Shown here piece after piece: positions 26,158 to 35,016 of a DNA stretch of 64,000 nucleotides. The number at the start of each line of letters is the position of its first letter. Within the stretch, counting starts at the first letter, position 1. The position numbers were made by a program, and so were the translations under genes. Origin of the DNA: G051903925 sp051903925 (GTDB lineage: Bacteria > Pseudomonadota > Alphaproteobacteria > Zavarziniales > Zavarziniaceae); assembly GCF_051903925.1 (NCBI RefSeq), contig NZ_CP173678.1, forward strand, positions 1,178,001 through 1,242,000. Direction: 5' to 3'. The notes beneath the pieces were generated by a model. The model saw nothing but the letters and a program-made list of their open reading frames with translations. It made no database searches and was not told the DNA's origin.

Positions 26158-27759
26158 TCAGTTGACCTGGCGGTCGCGACCGGCCCAATAGGGCGCCCGC
26201 AATTCGCGCTTCAGCAGCTTGCCCGACGGGTTGCGGGGCATGGCGTCGATGAAGTCGACCGACTTCGGCACCTTGTACCCGGCAATGCGCTCGCGGGCGC
26301 GGGCGATCAGCTCCTCAGGGGTGACGCTCATGCCCGGCTTCAGGACGACGATCGCCTTGACCGCCTCGCCCCATTTCTCGTCCGGCACGCCGATCACCGC
26401 GACGTCGGCGATGGCCGGGTGGCCGAACAGCGCGCTTTCGACCTCGGCCGGGTAGATGTTCTCCGCGCCCGAGACGATCATGTCCTTCACCCGGTCATGG
26501 ATGTAGAGATAGCCGTCGCCATCCACATAGCCGGCGTCGCCGCTGTAGAACCAGCCGTCGCGGATCGACTTCGCTGTCGCTTCGGGCAGGTTCCAGTAGC
26601 CGGTCATGACATGAGGCGACTTGATCAGGATTTCGCCGACCGCACCGGTCGGGGCCTCGTTCCCGTCGCCGTCGATGATCTTGATCTCGACCCCAGGGCA
26701 GGGCTTGCCGCACGAGCGCATGCGCGGCGTGCCGTTCGGATCGTGATCCTCGGGCAGGAGGGCGACGACCGTGCCGCTCGTCTCGGTCAAGCCATAGCAC
26801 TGCACGAACTTGCACTTGAACGTCTCGATCCCCTGGCGCAGCAGGTCCAGCGGGATGGGCGAGGCGCCATAGCCGATATAGTCGAGGGCCGAGAAGTCGA
26901 TGTCCTTGGTCCGCGGGTTCTGCAGCAGGAGCAGGATCGCGGCGGGCACGAAGAACGCCTTGGTCACGCGATGCTTCTGGAAGGCGTCCAGCACGGCGTT
27001 GGGCTCGAACTCGCGCAGGACCAGGGTGCCCGCGCCCACATAGATCGAGATCATGCCGACATTGGCGCCCGACACGTGGAAGTTGGGCATGGCGCACAAC
27101 CCGACGTCGCTGGTCGACCAGTGCGTGTAGACGCCGTCCTCCACCAGGTCGAGGGCCGCGCGCATGTTGGCGTTCGACAGCTGCACGCCCTTGGGGTGGC
27201 CGGTCGTGCCGCTGGTGTACATCTGCACGGCGATGTCTTCGGACGTCACCGGCAGCATCGGGTCTTCCGCCTTCTGGCCATCGCGCCATGCGGCATAGCC
27301 CGGCCAGTCGCCGCGTGCCTCACCCAGCGAGACGATCAGGCGCACCGTCGGAATCTGGTCGCGGATCTTGTCGATCAGGGGCGCGAAGTCGGGGCCGACG
27401 AACAGCACCTCGCACTTGGCGTCGTTGATGACATAGGCGACCTCGGGCGGGGCCAGGCGCCAGTTGATGCCGACCAGGACGACATTGGCCTTGGCCGTGC
27501 CCAGGTAGGTCTCGAAGAACCAGTCGGAATTCTTGTCGATGACGCCGATGCGGCCCTGCGGGGCGACGCCCGCCGCGATCAGGCCGTTGGCCACCTGCGA
27601 GGCATAGCGGTCCAGGGTCGCGAAGTCGGTCACCCGGTCCTGGAAGAGCAGTGCCGGCGCCCGCGGGGTCAGGCGCGCATGGACCCGGGGAATGTCCGCC
27701 AGGACCCGGATCGCCTTGCGCGCATCCTGCGTATCAACCTCCCGTGCAACGGCACTCAT
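26158..27759 (-). CDS. Acyl-CoA synthetase (AMP-forming)
   Basis: A 533-residue ligase that activates a carboxylic acid with ATP and CoA through an acyl-adenylate. The start is fixed by GGGAGGA six bases before the ATG at 27759. Motifs in order: the ATP loop YTSGTTGHPKG, the A5 region YGLTETSGT, the hinge Y-S-G-D-A-G-Y-V-D-x-D-G-Y, and the C-terminal lysine in P-S-G-K-L-L-K-R. Sequence style matches the medium/long-chain fatty acid or aryl-acid ligases called FadD-like or FadK-like; the exact acid is not readable. It leads a minus-strand operon with the crotonase (11-base gap) and the luciferase-like monooxygenase. Confidence 0.93.
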   Translation of the reverse strand: MSAVAREVDTQDARKAIRVLADIPRVHARLTPRAPALLFQDRVTDFATLDRYASQVANGLIAAGVAPQGRIGVIDKNSDWFFETYLGTAKANVVLVGINWRLAPPEVAYVINDAKCEVLFVGPDFAPLIDKIRDQIPTVRLIVSLGEARGDWPGYAAWRDGQKAEDPMLPVTSEDIAVQMYTSGTTGHPKGVQLSNANMRAALDLVEDGVYTHWSTSDVGLCAMPNFHVSGANVGMISIYVGAGTLVLREFEPNAVLDAFQKHRVTKAFFVPAAILLLLQNPRTKDIDFSALDYIGYGASPIPLDLLRQGIETFKCKFVQCYGLTETSGTVVALLPEDHDPNGTPRMRSCGKPCPGVEIKIIDGDGNEAPTGAVGEILIKSPHVMTGYWNLPEATAKSIRDGWFYSGDAGYVDGDGYLYIHDRVKDMIVSGAENIYPAEVESALFGHPAIADVAVIGVPDEKWGEAVKAIVVLKPGMSVTPEELIARARERIAGYKVPKSVDFIDAMPRNPSGKLLKRELRAPYWAGRDRQVN

Positions 27760-27995
27760 GCATTCCTCCCCATCCGTTTCGCGCTTGTTGTCGATCGCTT
27801 CCCCCGGGCGCACCAATAGCACGGAGCGCGCCGCGCGGTTCAAGACCGTATTTGCCCCGATCGGGACGTGGCCGCGGCCGTCTTGATACGCCAGTCGGCC
27901 CGCCTTTGCCATGGCCTGGCGGTGCCAGCATACCGACGGTGCCGCCGCCGCCCAGCCCTGGGCCGCGGGCGGCGGCGGTGCTATAGGACCGCGCC

Positions 27996-29609
27996 ATGCG
28001 CGCATTCCTGGCGGCCGGACTCTGCGTCGGCCTGATCGTGTTGGCCCTGGCCTGGATCAACCGGCCCGTCGTCCTGGACCATGGGACCGAGACGGGGGAG
28101 GTCCGCTATCAGAGCGTTTCCTATGCCCCCTATCGCGACGGGCAGAGCCCGATCGCCCAGGTCTTCCCCACCCCTGCGCAGATCGCGGAGGACCTGGACC
28201 TGCTGGCGACGCGAACCCAGGCGATCCGCACCTATACCGTGACCGAGGGGATGGAGATCGTGCCCGACCTGGCCCGGGCGCGGGGCCTGAAGATGACGAT
28301 CGGTGCCTGGCTGGACAGCCGCCTGGCGCACAACGAGGTCGAACTCCAGACCCTGATCGACACGGCCAACCGGTATCCCGACGTGGTCACCCGCGTCGTG
28401 GTCGGCAACGAGAACCTGCTGCGCAACGACCTGACGGCGCAGCAGCTGGTCGATTACATCCGCCGCGTGCAGCGCGCCGTGGCCCAGCCGGTGTCCTATG
28501 CCGACGTCTGGGGCTTCTGGGAGAAGTATCCAGGCATCGTCGACGAGGTGGACGAGGTGACGGTCCACATCCTGCCCTATTGGGAGGACGTGCCCTTTGC
28601 CGACACGCGGGCGGCGGAGCACCTGACCATGGTGCTGGACCGCATGGCGCCGATCTTTCGCGACCGGCCGGTCTTCGTGGGCGAGATCGGCTGGCCCACC
28701 GCCGGCCGCCAGCGCGAGGCGGCCATCCCCGGCATCGTGGAGCAGCGCCGGTTCCTGGCCGGCGCCATCCCGGCGCTGGAGGCGCGCGGCGTGGCCTACA
28801 ACCTGATGGAGGCGATCGACCAGCGCTGGAAGGCGGCCCAGGAAGGCACGGTGGGCGGCGCCTGGGGTGTCTATGCCAGCGACCGCACGCTGAAGGCGCC
28901 GATCGGCGAAGCGATCGTGCCCGACCGCTTGTGGCCCTGCCAGGCGGGATCGGCTGCCATTCTTGCGATCCTGGCGCTGCTGGCCCTGCGCGCCTGGCGC
29001 CTGCCGGCCGAGCGCCAGGCCCGCGTCGGCGCCCTGGCGGCGCTGGGCGGTCTTGGCCTGGCCCTGTCGGGGGCATTCGCGCTGGAGGTGACGATCTTCT
29101 GGGACCAGTGGCCGGTGACGATCCTGCTGTTCGCGCTGCAGGCGGCCCTCTGGCTGGCCCTACTGGCCGTGGCGGCCCGCGGGCAGGGGGTCGATGGTGC
29201 GGCCGCGGTCGCCGGCGGCCTCGTGCGGGGAGGGCGCTCCCCTTCGCTCTGGGCCGGCCTGCTCACCTGGCTCAGCCTGGTGGCCAGCCTCGTCCTGGCT
29301 GCGCTGATCGTGTTCGACGGCCGCTATCGCGACTTCCCCACCGCCCATCTGGTGGTCGCAGCCTTCGCACCCCTGCTGGTGGGGGCACCCCGCCTTGCGC
29401 GCGGGGGGTGGAGTGCGGCCCCGGAAGCGGTCCTGGCCCTGGCCCTGGCGGGCCTGGCCATCGCGCTGGTCTGGGTCGAGGTCTGGGTCAACGGGCAGGC
29501 CAACCGGATGGCGGCCCTCATGATGCTGATGGCCGCGGTGCAGGCGTGGGCGGTGTGGCGCGCGTGGCGGGGCACAGTTTCAGGGGCGAGACGACCAGCG
29601 GCCCCGTGA
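27996..29609 (+). CDS. GH17-like glycoside hydrolase/transglycosidase with membrane domain
   Basis: A 537-residue protein: N-terminal anchor helix (about 3-20), an extracytoplasmic (beta/alpha)8 domain like GH17 beta-1,3-glucanases (about 35-315), then about six membrane helices to the C-terminus. The acid/base is E139 in VVVGNEN and the nucleophile E230 in FVGEIGWP, both in the expected strands. Related membrane-tethered GH17-like proteins in rhizobia and Bradyrhizobium take part in making or remodelling beta-1,3/1,6-glucans, so a transglycosidase role in periplasmic glucan is a fair inference. The 3' end overlaps the convergent glycosyltransferase-like gene by 92 bases. Confidence 0.83.
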   Translation: MRAFLAAGLCVGLIVLALAWINRPVVLDHGTETGEVRYQSVSYAPYRDGQSPIAQVFPTPAQIAEDLDLLATRTQAIRTYTVTEGMEIVPDLARARGLKMTIGAWLDSRLAHNEVELQTLIDTANRYPDVVTRVVVGNENLLRNDLTAQQLVDYIRRVQRAVAQPVSYADVWGFWEKYPGIVDEVDEVTVHILPYWEDVPFADTRAAEHLTMVLDRMAPIFRDRPVFVGEIGWPTAGRQREAAIPGIVEQRRFLAGAIPALEARGVAYNLMEAIDQRWKAAQEGTVGGAWGVYASDRTLKAPIGEAIVPDRLWPCQAGSAAILAILALLALRAWRLPAERQARVGALAALGGLGLALSGAFALEVTIFWDQWPVTILLFALQAALWLALLAVAARGQGVDGAAAVAGGLVRGGRSPSLWAGLLTWLSLVASLVLAALIVFDGRYRDFPTAHLVVAAFAPLLVGAPRLARGGWSAAPEAVLALALAGLAIALVWVEVWVNGQANRMAALMMLMAAVQAWAVWRAWRGTVSGARRPAAP

Positions 29610-31161
29610 TCGGCTGGCAGGTCTCTTCCGCCCCCAGGGCCAAGCCATATTCCAGCAGGCCCTGTTCGCTGTTCCAGCGCTCCCACGGATCGACCAGCAG
29701 GACCAGGAAGGGCCCGCGATGGGCGGCCACGATCTCCCGCATCAGGGGGTCGAAGGCGCTGGTCGTGTCGCGCGGGTCCGAGAAATTGCTCTGGATGCGC
29801 AGGAAGCGCAGGCCGGCCGGGAATGACGGCAGGGTGAAGGACGTCGGTTCGTACCCGGTCAGCAGGACCAGCGTGCGCTCGGGTTCGGCGATCGGGGGAA
29901 TTTCCTGATCCATGTAGCTGGCCGGCCAGTCGGTGCTGCGGCCCCAGTCCGCGACCCGTGTGGTGACCAGCAGCACCGCCAGACCCGCCAGGAGCAGCGC
30001 GCCGCGCACAGCCCTTGGCACGCTGGCCGGCAGCAGGGCCAGCAGGACGGCAAAGGCCAGCGGCCCCAGCATTTCCAGCGGCACCAGGTAGCGATAGATG
30101 CAGAACAGCGTGAGCCACGCGCCATAGGCTCCGAGCAGCGCCAGGAGCAGGACGCGCGCGGCGGGCAGCACGACCTGCTTCTCGCCCGCGCCAGGCAGGA
30201 GGGCGAACAGCAGGCCGAAGGGGGCGGCGATGAAGGCGAACAGGACGCGATGGTCGGTGAAGGCGACCTCGCTCACCCGCAGCGGATCGGCCGTGAAGAC
30301 GAAGGGATAGACGAGCGTCTCCCACGCCGAGTTGGGAAAGAACTTGCGGTCGACATAGGGCGCCATGTCGGCCCAGGGCGAGCGGAAGACGTCGTTGAAA
30401 TAGGGCAGGAACGGATTGCCATAGGCGCTCCACAGCTGGAACATCCAGGGGCCCCCGGCCAGCGCCACGCCGGCGATCACGCCAAGCCCCGCCACGAAGG
30501 CAAGGCCCAGGCGTTGCCGCACCGTGCCCTCCACCGCCAGCAGGCCCAGGCACAGGCCGAAGCAATAGGCGACCATCGGCTGCTTCAGCCCCGCGCACAG
30601 GCCCAGCAGGAGGCCCGCGGCGACCGCGTTCCAGGTGCGCTCCGGCGCCTCGGCCCGCGCGGTCCGTACGGCCAGCCACAGGCCGGCGATCACGAACAGG
30701 CTGAGCAGGCTGTCCCAGAACGTGGTCCCCGCTTCCGACAGGGCAACCGCGCCCAGCGCCCCGGTCCAGGCGCAGGCCAGCGCCACGATCGTGCGCCAGC
30801 GCGCTGCCAGTGGCTCGAAGATCGCGCTGCCCAGGCCATAGAGGAGTGGGACGTTGAAGCCCTGCACCGCCCCCAGGATGGCGGCCACGGCCCAGGCCGG
30901 CAGGCTCTGCGCCAGCAGCAGGAACGGCACGTCGAGATAGGGGCTGTAGAAGGTCGGCCGCTGCGCCGCCAGGATGTCCACCCCGTCGCGTCCGTTCAGC
31001 AGGGCCCAGGGGTTGTAGAGGTGGTAGTTGCGCAGGTCCCAGTTGGTGTCGAAGCCAAGCACCAGTGCGACCAGCGCGAACACCGGCAGCGCCAGCGTAC
31101 ACCCCGCCCGCGCCAACGCGTCCCGTCCGCTCATGCGCACCGCCGCCAGGAACTCCCGCAC
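29518..31161 (-). CDS. Polytopic membrane protein, GT39/GT87-like glycosyltransferase candidate
   Basis: A 547-residue protein with about ten to twelve hydrophobic helices and a soluble C-terminal end (about 440-547). After the first helix comes a loop, D-T-N-W-D-L-R-N-Y-H-L-Y-N, whose aspartates match the first-loop acidic motif of polyprenyl-phosphate-sugar transferases (GT-C fold). I cannot name the family with certainty. GT-C proteins add sugars outside the membrane to lipids, proteins or glycans; lying tail-to-tail with a GH17-like glucan enzyme suggests a shared envelope-glycan setting. The last 31 codons overlap the end of that gene on the other strand. Confidence 0.7.
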   Translation of the reverse strand: MREFLAAVRMSGRDALARAGCTLALPVFALVALVLGFDTNWDLRNYHLYNPWALLNGRDGVDILAAQRPTFYSPYLDVPFLLLAQSLPAWAVAAILGAVQGFNVPLLYGLGSAIFEPLAARWRTIVALACAWTGALGAVALSEAGTTFWDSLLSLFVIAGLWLAVRTARAEAPERTWNAVAAGLLLGLCAGLKQPMVAYCFGLCLGLLAVEGTVRQRLGLAFVAGLGVIAGVALAGGPWMFQLWSAYGNPFLPYFNDVFRSPWADMAPYVDRKFFPNSAWETLVYPFVFTADPLRVSEVAFTDHRVLFAFIAAPFGLLFALLPGAGEKQVVLPAARVLLLALLGAYGAWLTLFCIYRYLVPLEMLGPLAFAVLLALLPASVPRAVRGALLLAGLAVLLVTTRVADWGRSTDWPASYMDQEIPPIAEPERTLVLLTGYEPTSFTLPSFPAGLRFLRIQSNFSDPRDTTSAFDPLMREIVAAHRGPFLVLLVDPWERWNSEQGLLEYGLALGAEETCQPITGPLVVSPLKLCPATRATPPTPAPRPSAS

Positions 31162-31241
31162 AGGCAGGACATCGCCTTCAGTCGCGCCGCGGGGTCAGGA
31201 CCGCTGGACACGGCTGCGGCCCTGCAAGGCGCCAGCCGGCT

Positions 31242-31272
31242 CCCTCCCCCGTCGCTGTGCGCTGGGGGAGGG
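31242..31272. terminator. Hairpin between the SDR and membrane protein genes (family A fragment)
   Basis: CCCTCCCCC (31242-31250) pairs perfectly with GGGGGAGGG (31264-31272) around a 13-base loop. The arms equal the outer arms of the family A repeats at 10581 and 62194. It lies 27 bases after the stop of the minus-strand SDR gene and may serve as its terminator, though no T-run follows. Confidence 0.5.
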
Positions 31273-31299
31273 CTCTTGATGGCGACCCCTCCCAACGGC

Positions 31300-32067
31300 C
31301 TATTGCGCGGTATAGCCGCCATCCACCACCAGTTCGGCGCCCGTCATGAACTTGGACGCGTCGGACGCCAGGAAGAGGACGGCTTCCGCAATGTCGCGCG
31401 GCTCGCCCATATGGCCAAAGGCATGGCGCTGCGCGATCACCTCTTTCAGTTCGTTGCCGTCGGGCTGGGCGGCAAAGGCGTTGTGCACCATCGGCGTTTC
31501 GATGAAGCCGGGATGGATCGAGTTCACGCGGATGTTGAGGGGCGCGCACTCCAGGGCGCCCGCCTTGGTCAACAGCTTGACCCCACCCTTGCTGGCGCAA
31601 TAGGCGGCAGCGCCGCCCATCGCCACCTTGCCCAGGATGGAAGACAGGTTGATCACCGAACCGCCGCCGGATTCGGCGATCAGCGGGATCGCATGCTTCA
31701 TGCCCAGGAACACGCCGTCCAGGTTGATCGACAGGGTGCGGTGCCAGTCGGCCAGCGAGGTCTCCGGGATGCTCAGCCCCAGGCCGCCGACACCGGCATT
31801 GTTGACGATGACGTGCAGCGCGCCATAGCGCCTGCGGATCAGGGCGATGATCGCCTCCCACCGCGCCTCGTCCGCCACGTCCTGCGGCTCGAACAGGGCG
31901 TCGCCGCCCGCCGTCCGGATCTCGGTCGCGATTGCCTCGCCCGCCTGTTCGGCAAGGTCGGTCAGGATGACGCGGGCCCCCTTGGCCGCCAGCAGGCGCG
32001 CGGATGCCGCCCCCAGGCCTGAAGCTCCCCCGGTGATCAGCACGACCTTGCCCGTCACGTCCGACAT
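31300..32067 (-). CDS. SDR-family oxidoreductase
   Basis: A 255-residue classical short-chain dehydrogenase/reductase. Cofactor loop TGGASGLG (12-19), acidic D37 after the second strand favouring NAD, NNAG (89-92), catalytic S142/S143, Y156 and K160 (YCASK), and the P-G turn after the active site (HPGFIETPM). It resembles 3-hydroxyacyl-CoA or 3-alpha/20-beta hydroxysteroid dehydrogenases; sequence alone does not fix the substrate. It follows the DUF1491 gene on the same strand by 33 bases. Confidence 0.92.
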   Translation of the reverse strand: MSDVTGKVVLITGGASGLGAASARLLAAKGARVILTDLAEQAGEAIATEIRTAGGDALFEPQDVADEARWEAIIALIRRRYGALHVIVNNAGVGGLGLSIPETSLADWHRTLSINLDGVFLGMKHAIPLIAESGGGSVINLSSILGKVAMGGAAAYCASKGGVKLLTKAGALECAPLNIRVNSIHPGFIETPMVHNAFAAQPDGNELKEVIAQRHAFGHMGEPRDIAEAVLFLASDASKFMTGAELVVDGGYTAQ

Positions 32068-32100
32068 GCCCGTCTCCCCCTGTTGTGGTTGGGTGGCAGT

Positions 32101-32445
32101 CTAGAGGATCGGCGCGTCAAGCTGCACGCGTTCGCGCGGGTCGTCGATCTCGATCACCCAGGCATCGGGGTCGCGCTTCAGGCTGCGCTCCAGGTAGGCG
32201 TCCGCCTCCGCCTCCGTCACCAGGTCGGGGCCGGTGCCGCGGCTCCAGGCTCGGCTCCCATCCAGCGCCGTGGCCTGCACCATCACCATGCAGCCACGCG
32301 GAAATCGGTTCAGGCGCACCAGGATGGTGCCGGCCTGGGGATCGCCGCGGCGCACCAGGACGGCGGGGATCATGTCCAGGTCCAGCCGGCGCAGCGTCGC
32401 CTGGACCCACAGGCTGGCCCGCAGGCGCGGCTCCATCCCCGTCAC
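32101..32445 (-). CDS. DUF1491 family protein
   Basis: A 114-residue cytoplasmic protein of the alphaproteobacterial DUF1491 family, recognised by R-L-R-A-S-L-W-V-Q-A-x-L-R-R, V-V/L-V-R-R-G-D-x-x-A-G, and a C-terminal D-P-D-A-W-V-I-E-I-D-D. The function is unknown. Translation starts either at the GTG overlapping the histidine kinase stop as GTGA (32445) or at an ATG three codons later (32436). The overlap implies translational coupling to the kinase. Confidence 0.83.
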   Translation of the reverse strand: MTGMEPRLRASLWVQATLRRLDLDMIPAVLVRRGDPQAGTILVRLNRFPRGCMVMVQATALDGSRAWSRGTGPDLVTEAEADAYLERSLKRDPDAWVIEIDDPRERVQLDAPIL

Positions 32446-34943
32446 GACGCCGCGTCCAGCACGGCCCGCACCTTGTGCGCCAGGTCGGCGATGCGGTAGG
32501 GCTTTGGCAGGAAGGCCAGCGCGCCGGGCGCGACCCCCTGGCCCAGGGCAGGCGCGTCATAGCCCGAGGTCAGCAGCACCCGCAGGCCTGGCCGTTCGCT
32601 TCCCGCGATGCGGGCGATGTCGAAGCCGGTCATGCCGCCTGGCAGGATCACGTCGCTGAACACCAGGCGCAGGTCGTCGTGCGCCGCCAGGCGCTGCAGC
32701 GCGACGGGCCCGCTGTCCGCCTCCACCACGCGATAGCCCAGCGCCTCCAACGCGGAGCGGCTGGCGCGGCGGGCCGCGGCCTGATCCTCCACGATCAGGA
32801 TCAGTTCGTTGCCGCGGGGCAGGCTGCTCATCATGCGTCCGGTCACCGGTTCGATCTTGGCCTCCGCCTGGGTGCGTGGCAGGTCCAGCCGGGCGGTCGT
32901 GCCCGCGCCGCTGCGCGACGACAGGGCGAAGTGGCCGTGCGACTGCTTGGCAAAGCCATAGATCTGGCTGAGGCCAAGGCCCGATCCCTTGCCCTGTTCC
33001 TTGGTCGTGAAGAACGGCTCGACCGCGCGGGCAAGGACGTCCGGCGCCATGCCGGACCCGGTGTCGATGACCGAGATGCGGACATAGTCGCCCGGCGGCG
33101 CCGTGTCCATGCCGCCGTCGTCGGCCTGGGTCACGTTCCGTGTCGTCAGGGTCAGCGTCCCGCCGTCGGGCATGGCGTCGCGCGCGTTGAGGGCCAGGTT
33201 GACCAGTGCGGCGTCGACCTGCGCCGGATCGGCCTCGGCGGGCCACAGGTCCGGCTCCAGGTCGAAGCGCACGGTGATCGCCTCGCCGATCGTGCGCTGG
33301 AGCATGGGCATCACCTGGTGCAGCCGGGCATTGACGTCGACGGCGGTCGGGCGCAGCGGCTGCTGCCGGGCAAAGCCCAGCAGGCGCTGGGTCAGGTCGC
33401 CGCCGCGCAGGGCTGCCTGCAGCGCATCCTCCAGGAACTCCTGGGCCTGCCCATTGTCCTTCACCACCGTCTGGACCAGTTCGATATTGGCGATGATCGC
33501 CAGCAGCAGGTTGTTGAAGTCATGCGCGATGCCGCCGGCCAGGCGGCCGATCGCCTCCAGCCGCTGGGCGTTGCGCAGCTGCTGCTCCAGCGCCTTGCGC
33601 TCGGTGATGTCGCGCGCCACGGCCAGGACGCCGACCGGCGCGCCGGCCGGGTCACGGAACGGCAGGCGCGTGGTCAGGAACGTGCGGCCGGCCTGCTCGC
33701 TGTGATGCGGTCCCTCCTCGACCGTCATCGGCTCGCCCGATTCCAGGACCTGGCGATCGATGCGCTCGACCCAGTCGGCCTGGTCCGGGGCCATCACCTC
33801 GCGCGCGGTGCGGCCCAGGCCGTCCGCGACCGAGGCCAGCCCGATCCGCTGCGCGGCCGAGGCATTGAGCAGGAGATAGCGGCCGTCGCGACCCTTCATC
33901 GAGACGCTGTCGGGCAGCGCCGCGATCACCCGCTCCAGCAGAAGGCGACTTTCGCTCAGGGCCTGTTCCGAGCGGCGAATGTCGGTGAGGTCGACGGCCA
34001 CGCCCACCTGGCCCACGATCTCGCCATTCTCGCGCCAGGGCACGATGCGCAGCGAGGTGCAGCGTGTCTCTCCCCCGTGGCGGCGCGAGGAGTATTCCAG
34101 GATGCGGGTCACCTCCTGCCCCTCGTCCACCACAAGGCGGTTGATCTCGCGCACGATCGCATGCAGTTCGGGCGGCAACGCGTCCATGTCCAGGCAGCCG
34201 GCCAGGCTGTCACGGTCGCGGTCCAGCAGGGCCGCCAGCGCGCTGTTGGCCAGCAGGATGCGCCCCTCCCGGTCCTTGGCGAAGACCGGCTCCGGCAGGA
34301 TCTCGACCACCCGTTCCAGCAGGGCGCGACTCTGCGCCAGGGCCTGCTCCGACTGCTTGCGGCGCGTGATGTCGGCCATGTAGACGGCCAGGCCGCCATT
34401 GCGCGTGGGAAAGGCCCGCACGTCGAGCCAGATGGCGGAGGCCGGGTGGAAGGACTCATAGGCGACCGGCATGCCCGCCGGGACCAGGGCGCGGCGCTGG
34501 GCGAACGCCTCGATGTTCATCGCGGGCCAGATCTCGCGGACATTGCGGCCCAGATGGGCCGGCGTCAGGCCGGCCAGTTCCAGGGCCCGCGTGTTGAAGA
34601 ACAGGATCGTCCCGTCGGCCGCGACTTCCAGGATGCCGTCCGTCGTGCTGTCCAGGATGGTCGCCGCGCGCTGATCGGCATCGGCGCGCGCGGCGGCACC
34701 CGCGGCGCTGGCGGCGCGGTCCAGGCGGTGGCGGTTCAGGGCAGCCAGGCCGATGCCGATCGCGGTGGCCAGGGCCATCGCGGCCATGGCGCCCTTCCGG
34801 TCGCCTGCCGGGAGAATGGCCAGCAGCACGCCGAACAGCAGCAGCGTCAGGCCAAGGGCCAGGACGATGGCTGCCACCCGTTCGACGATCCTGGCGCGCA
34901 TGGCCGGCAGGGCGGGCTCCGCAATTCCGCTGGGGGCGATCAT
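32442..34943 (-). CDS. Hybrid histidine kinase with three PAS domains and a receiver
   Basis: An 833-residue membrane-linked sensor kinase. The ATG at 34943 begins 73 bases after accA ends; the frame is open further up but that would overlap accA. Two helices (about 21-44 and 53-70) are followed by three PAS domains (about 92-195, 205-323, 335-450), a phosphoacceptor domain with H474 in GGIAHDFNN, a HATPase domain with N-boxes (N-L-A-L-N-A-R-D-A-M) and G-x-G-L-G-L, and a receiver with D764 and K814. It has the layout of soluble-signal sensors tuned by cofactors or redox in the PAS domains. No separate response regulator lies nearby; output may pass through a phosphotransfer protein elsewhere. 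Confidence 0.92.
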   Translation of the reverse strand: MIAPSGIAEPALPAMRARIVERVAAIVLALGLTLLLFGVLLAILPAGDRKGAMAAMALATAIGIGLAALNRHRLDRAASAAGAAARADADQRAATILDSTTDGILEVAADGTILFFNTRALELAGLTPAHLGRNVREIWPAMNIEAFAQRRALVPAGMPVAYESFHPASAIWLDVRAFPTRNGGLAVYMADITRRKQSEQALAQSRALLERVVEILPEPVFAKDREGRILLANSALAALLDRDRDSLAGCLDMDALPPELHAIVREINRLVVDEGQEVTRILEYSSRRHGGETRCTSLRIVPWRENGEIVGQVGVAVDLTDIRRSEQALSESRLLLERVIAALPDSVSMKGRDGRYLLLNASAAQRIGLASVADGLGRTAREVMAPDQADWVERIDRQVLESGEPMTVEEGPHHSEQAGRTFLTTRLPFRDPAGAPVGVLAVARDITERKALEQQLRNAQRLEAIGRLAGGIAHDFNNLLLAIIANIELVQTVVKDNGQAQEFLEDALQAALRGGDLTQRLLGFARQQPLRPTAVDVNARLHQVMPMLQRTIGEAITVRFDLEPDLWPAEADPAQVDAALVNLALNARDAMPDGGTLTLTTRNVTQADDGGMDTAPPGDYVRISVIDTGSGMAPDVLARAVEPFFTTKEQGKGSGLGLSQIYGFAKQSHGHFALSSRSGAGTTARLDLPRTQAEAKIEPVTGRMMSSLPRGNELILIVEDQAAARRASRSALEALGYRVVEADSGPVALQRLAAHDDLRLVFSDVILPGGMTGFDIARIAGSERPGLRVLLTSGYDAPALGQGVAPGALAFLPKPYRIADLAHKVRAVLDAAS

Positions 34944-34990
34944 GATCGCCCCGCGCAGCACGTCACGCAACACACGTAAGGCGCGCAGTC

Positions 34991-35008
34991 TGCGCCAGCC
35001 GAGGCTGG
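34991..35008 (-). terminator. Hairpin after accA
   Basis: CGCCAGCC directly against GGCTGGCG forms a tight GC hairpin nine bases after the accA stop. There is no T-run, so it may only attenuate readthrough into the kinase gene. Confidence 0.4.
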
Positions 35009-35016
35009 CGGAGCGA

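Noticed and set aside
32085..34979. A 964-codon plus-strand open frame opposite the histidine kinase
   Set aside because: Same cause: a codon-bias shadow. The kinase frame has all expected domains and motifs.
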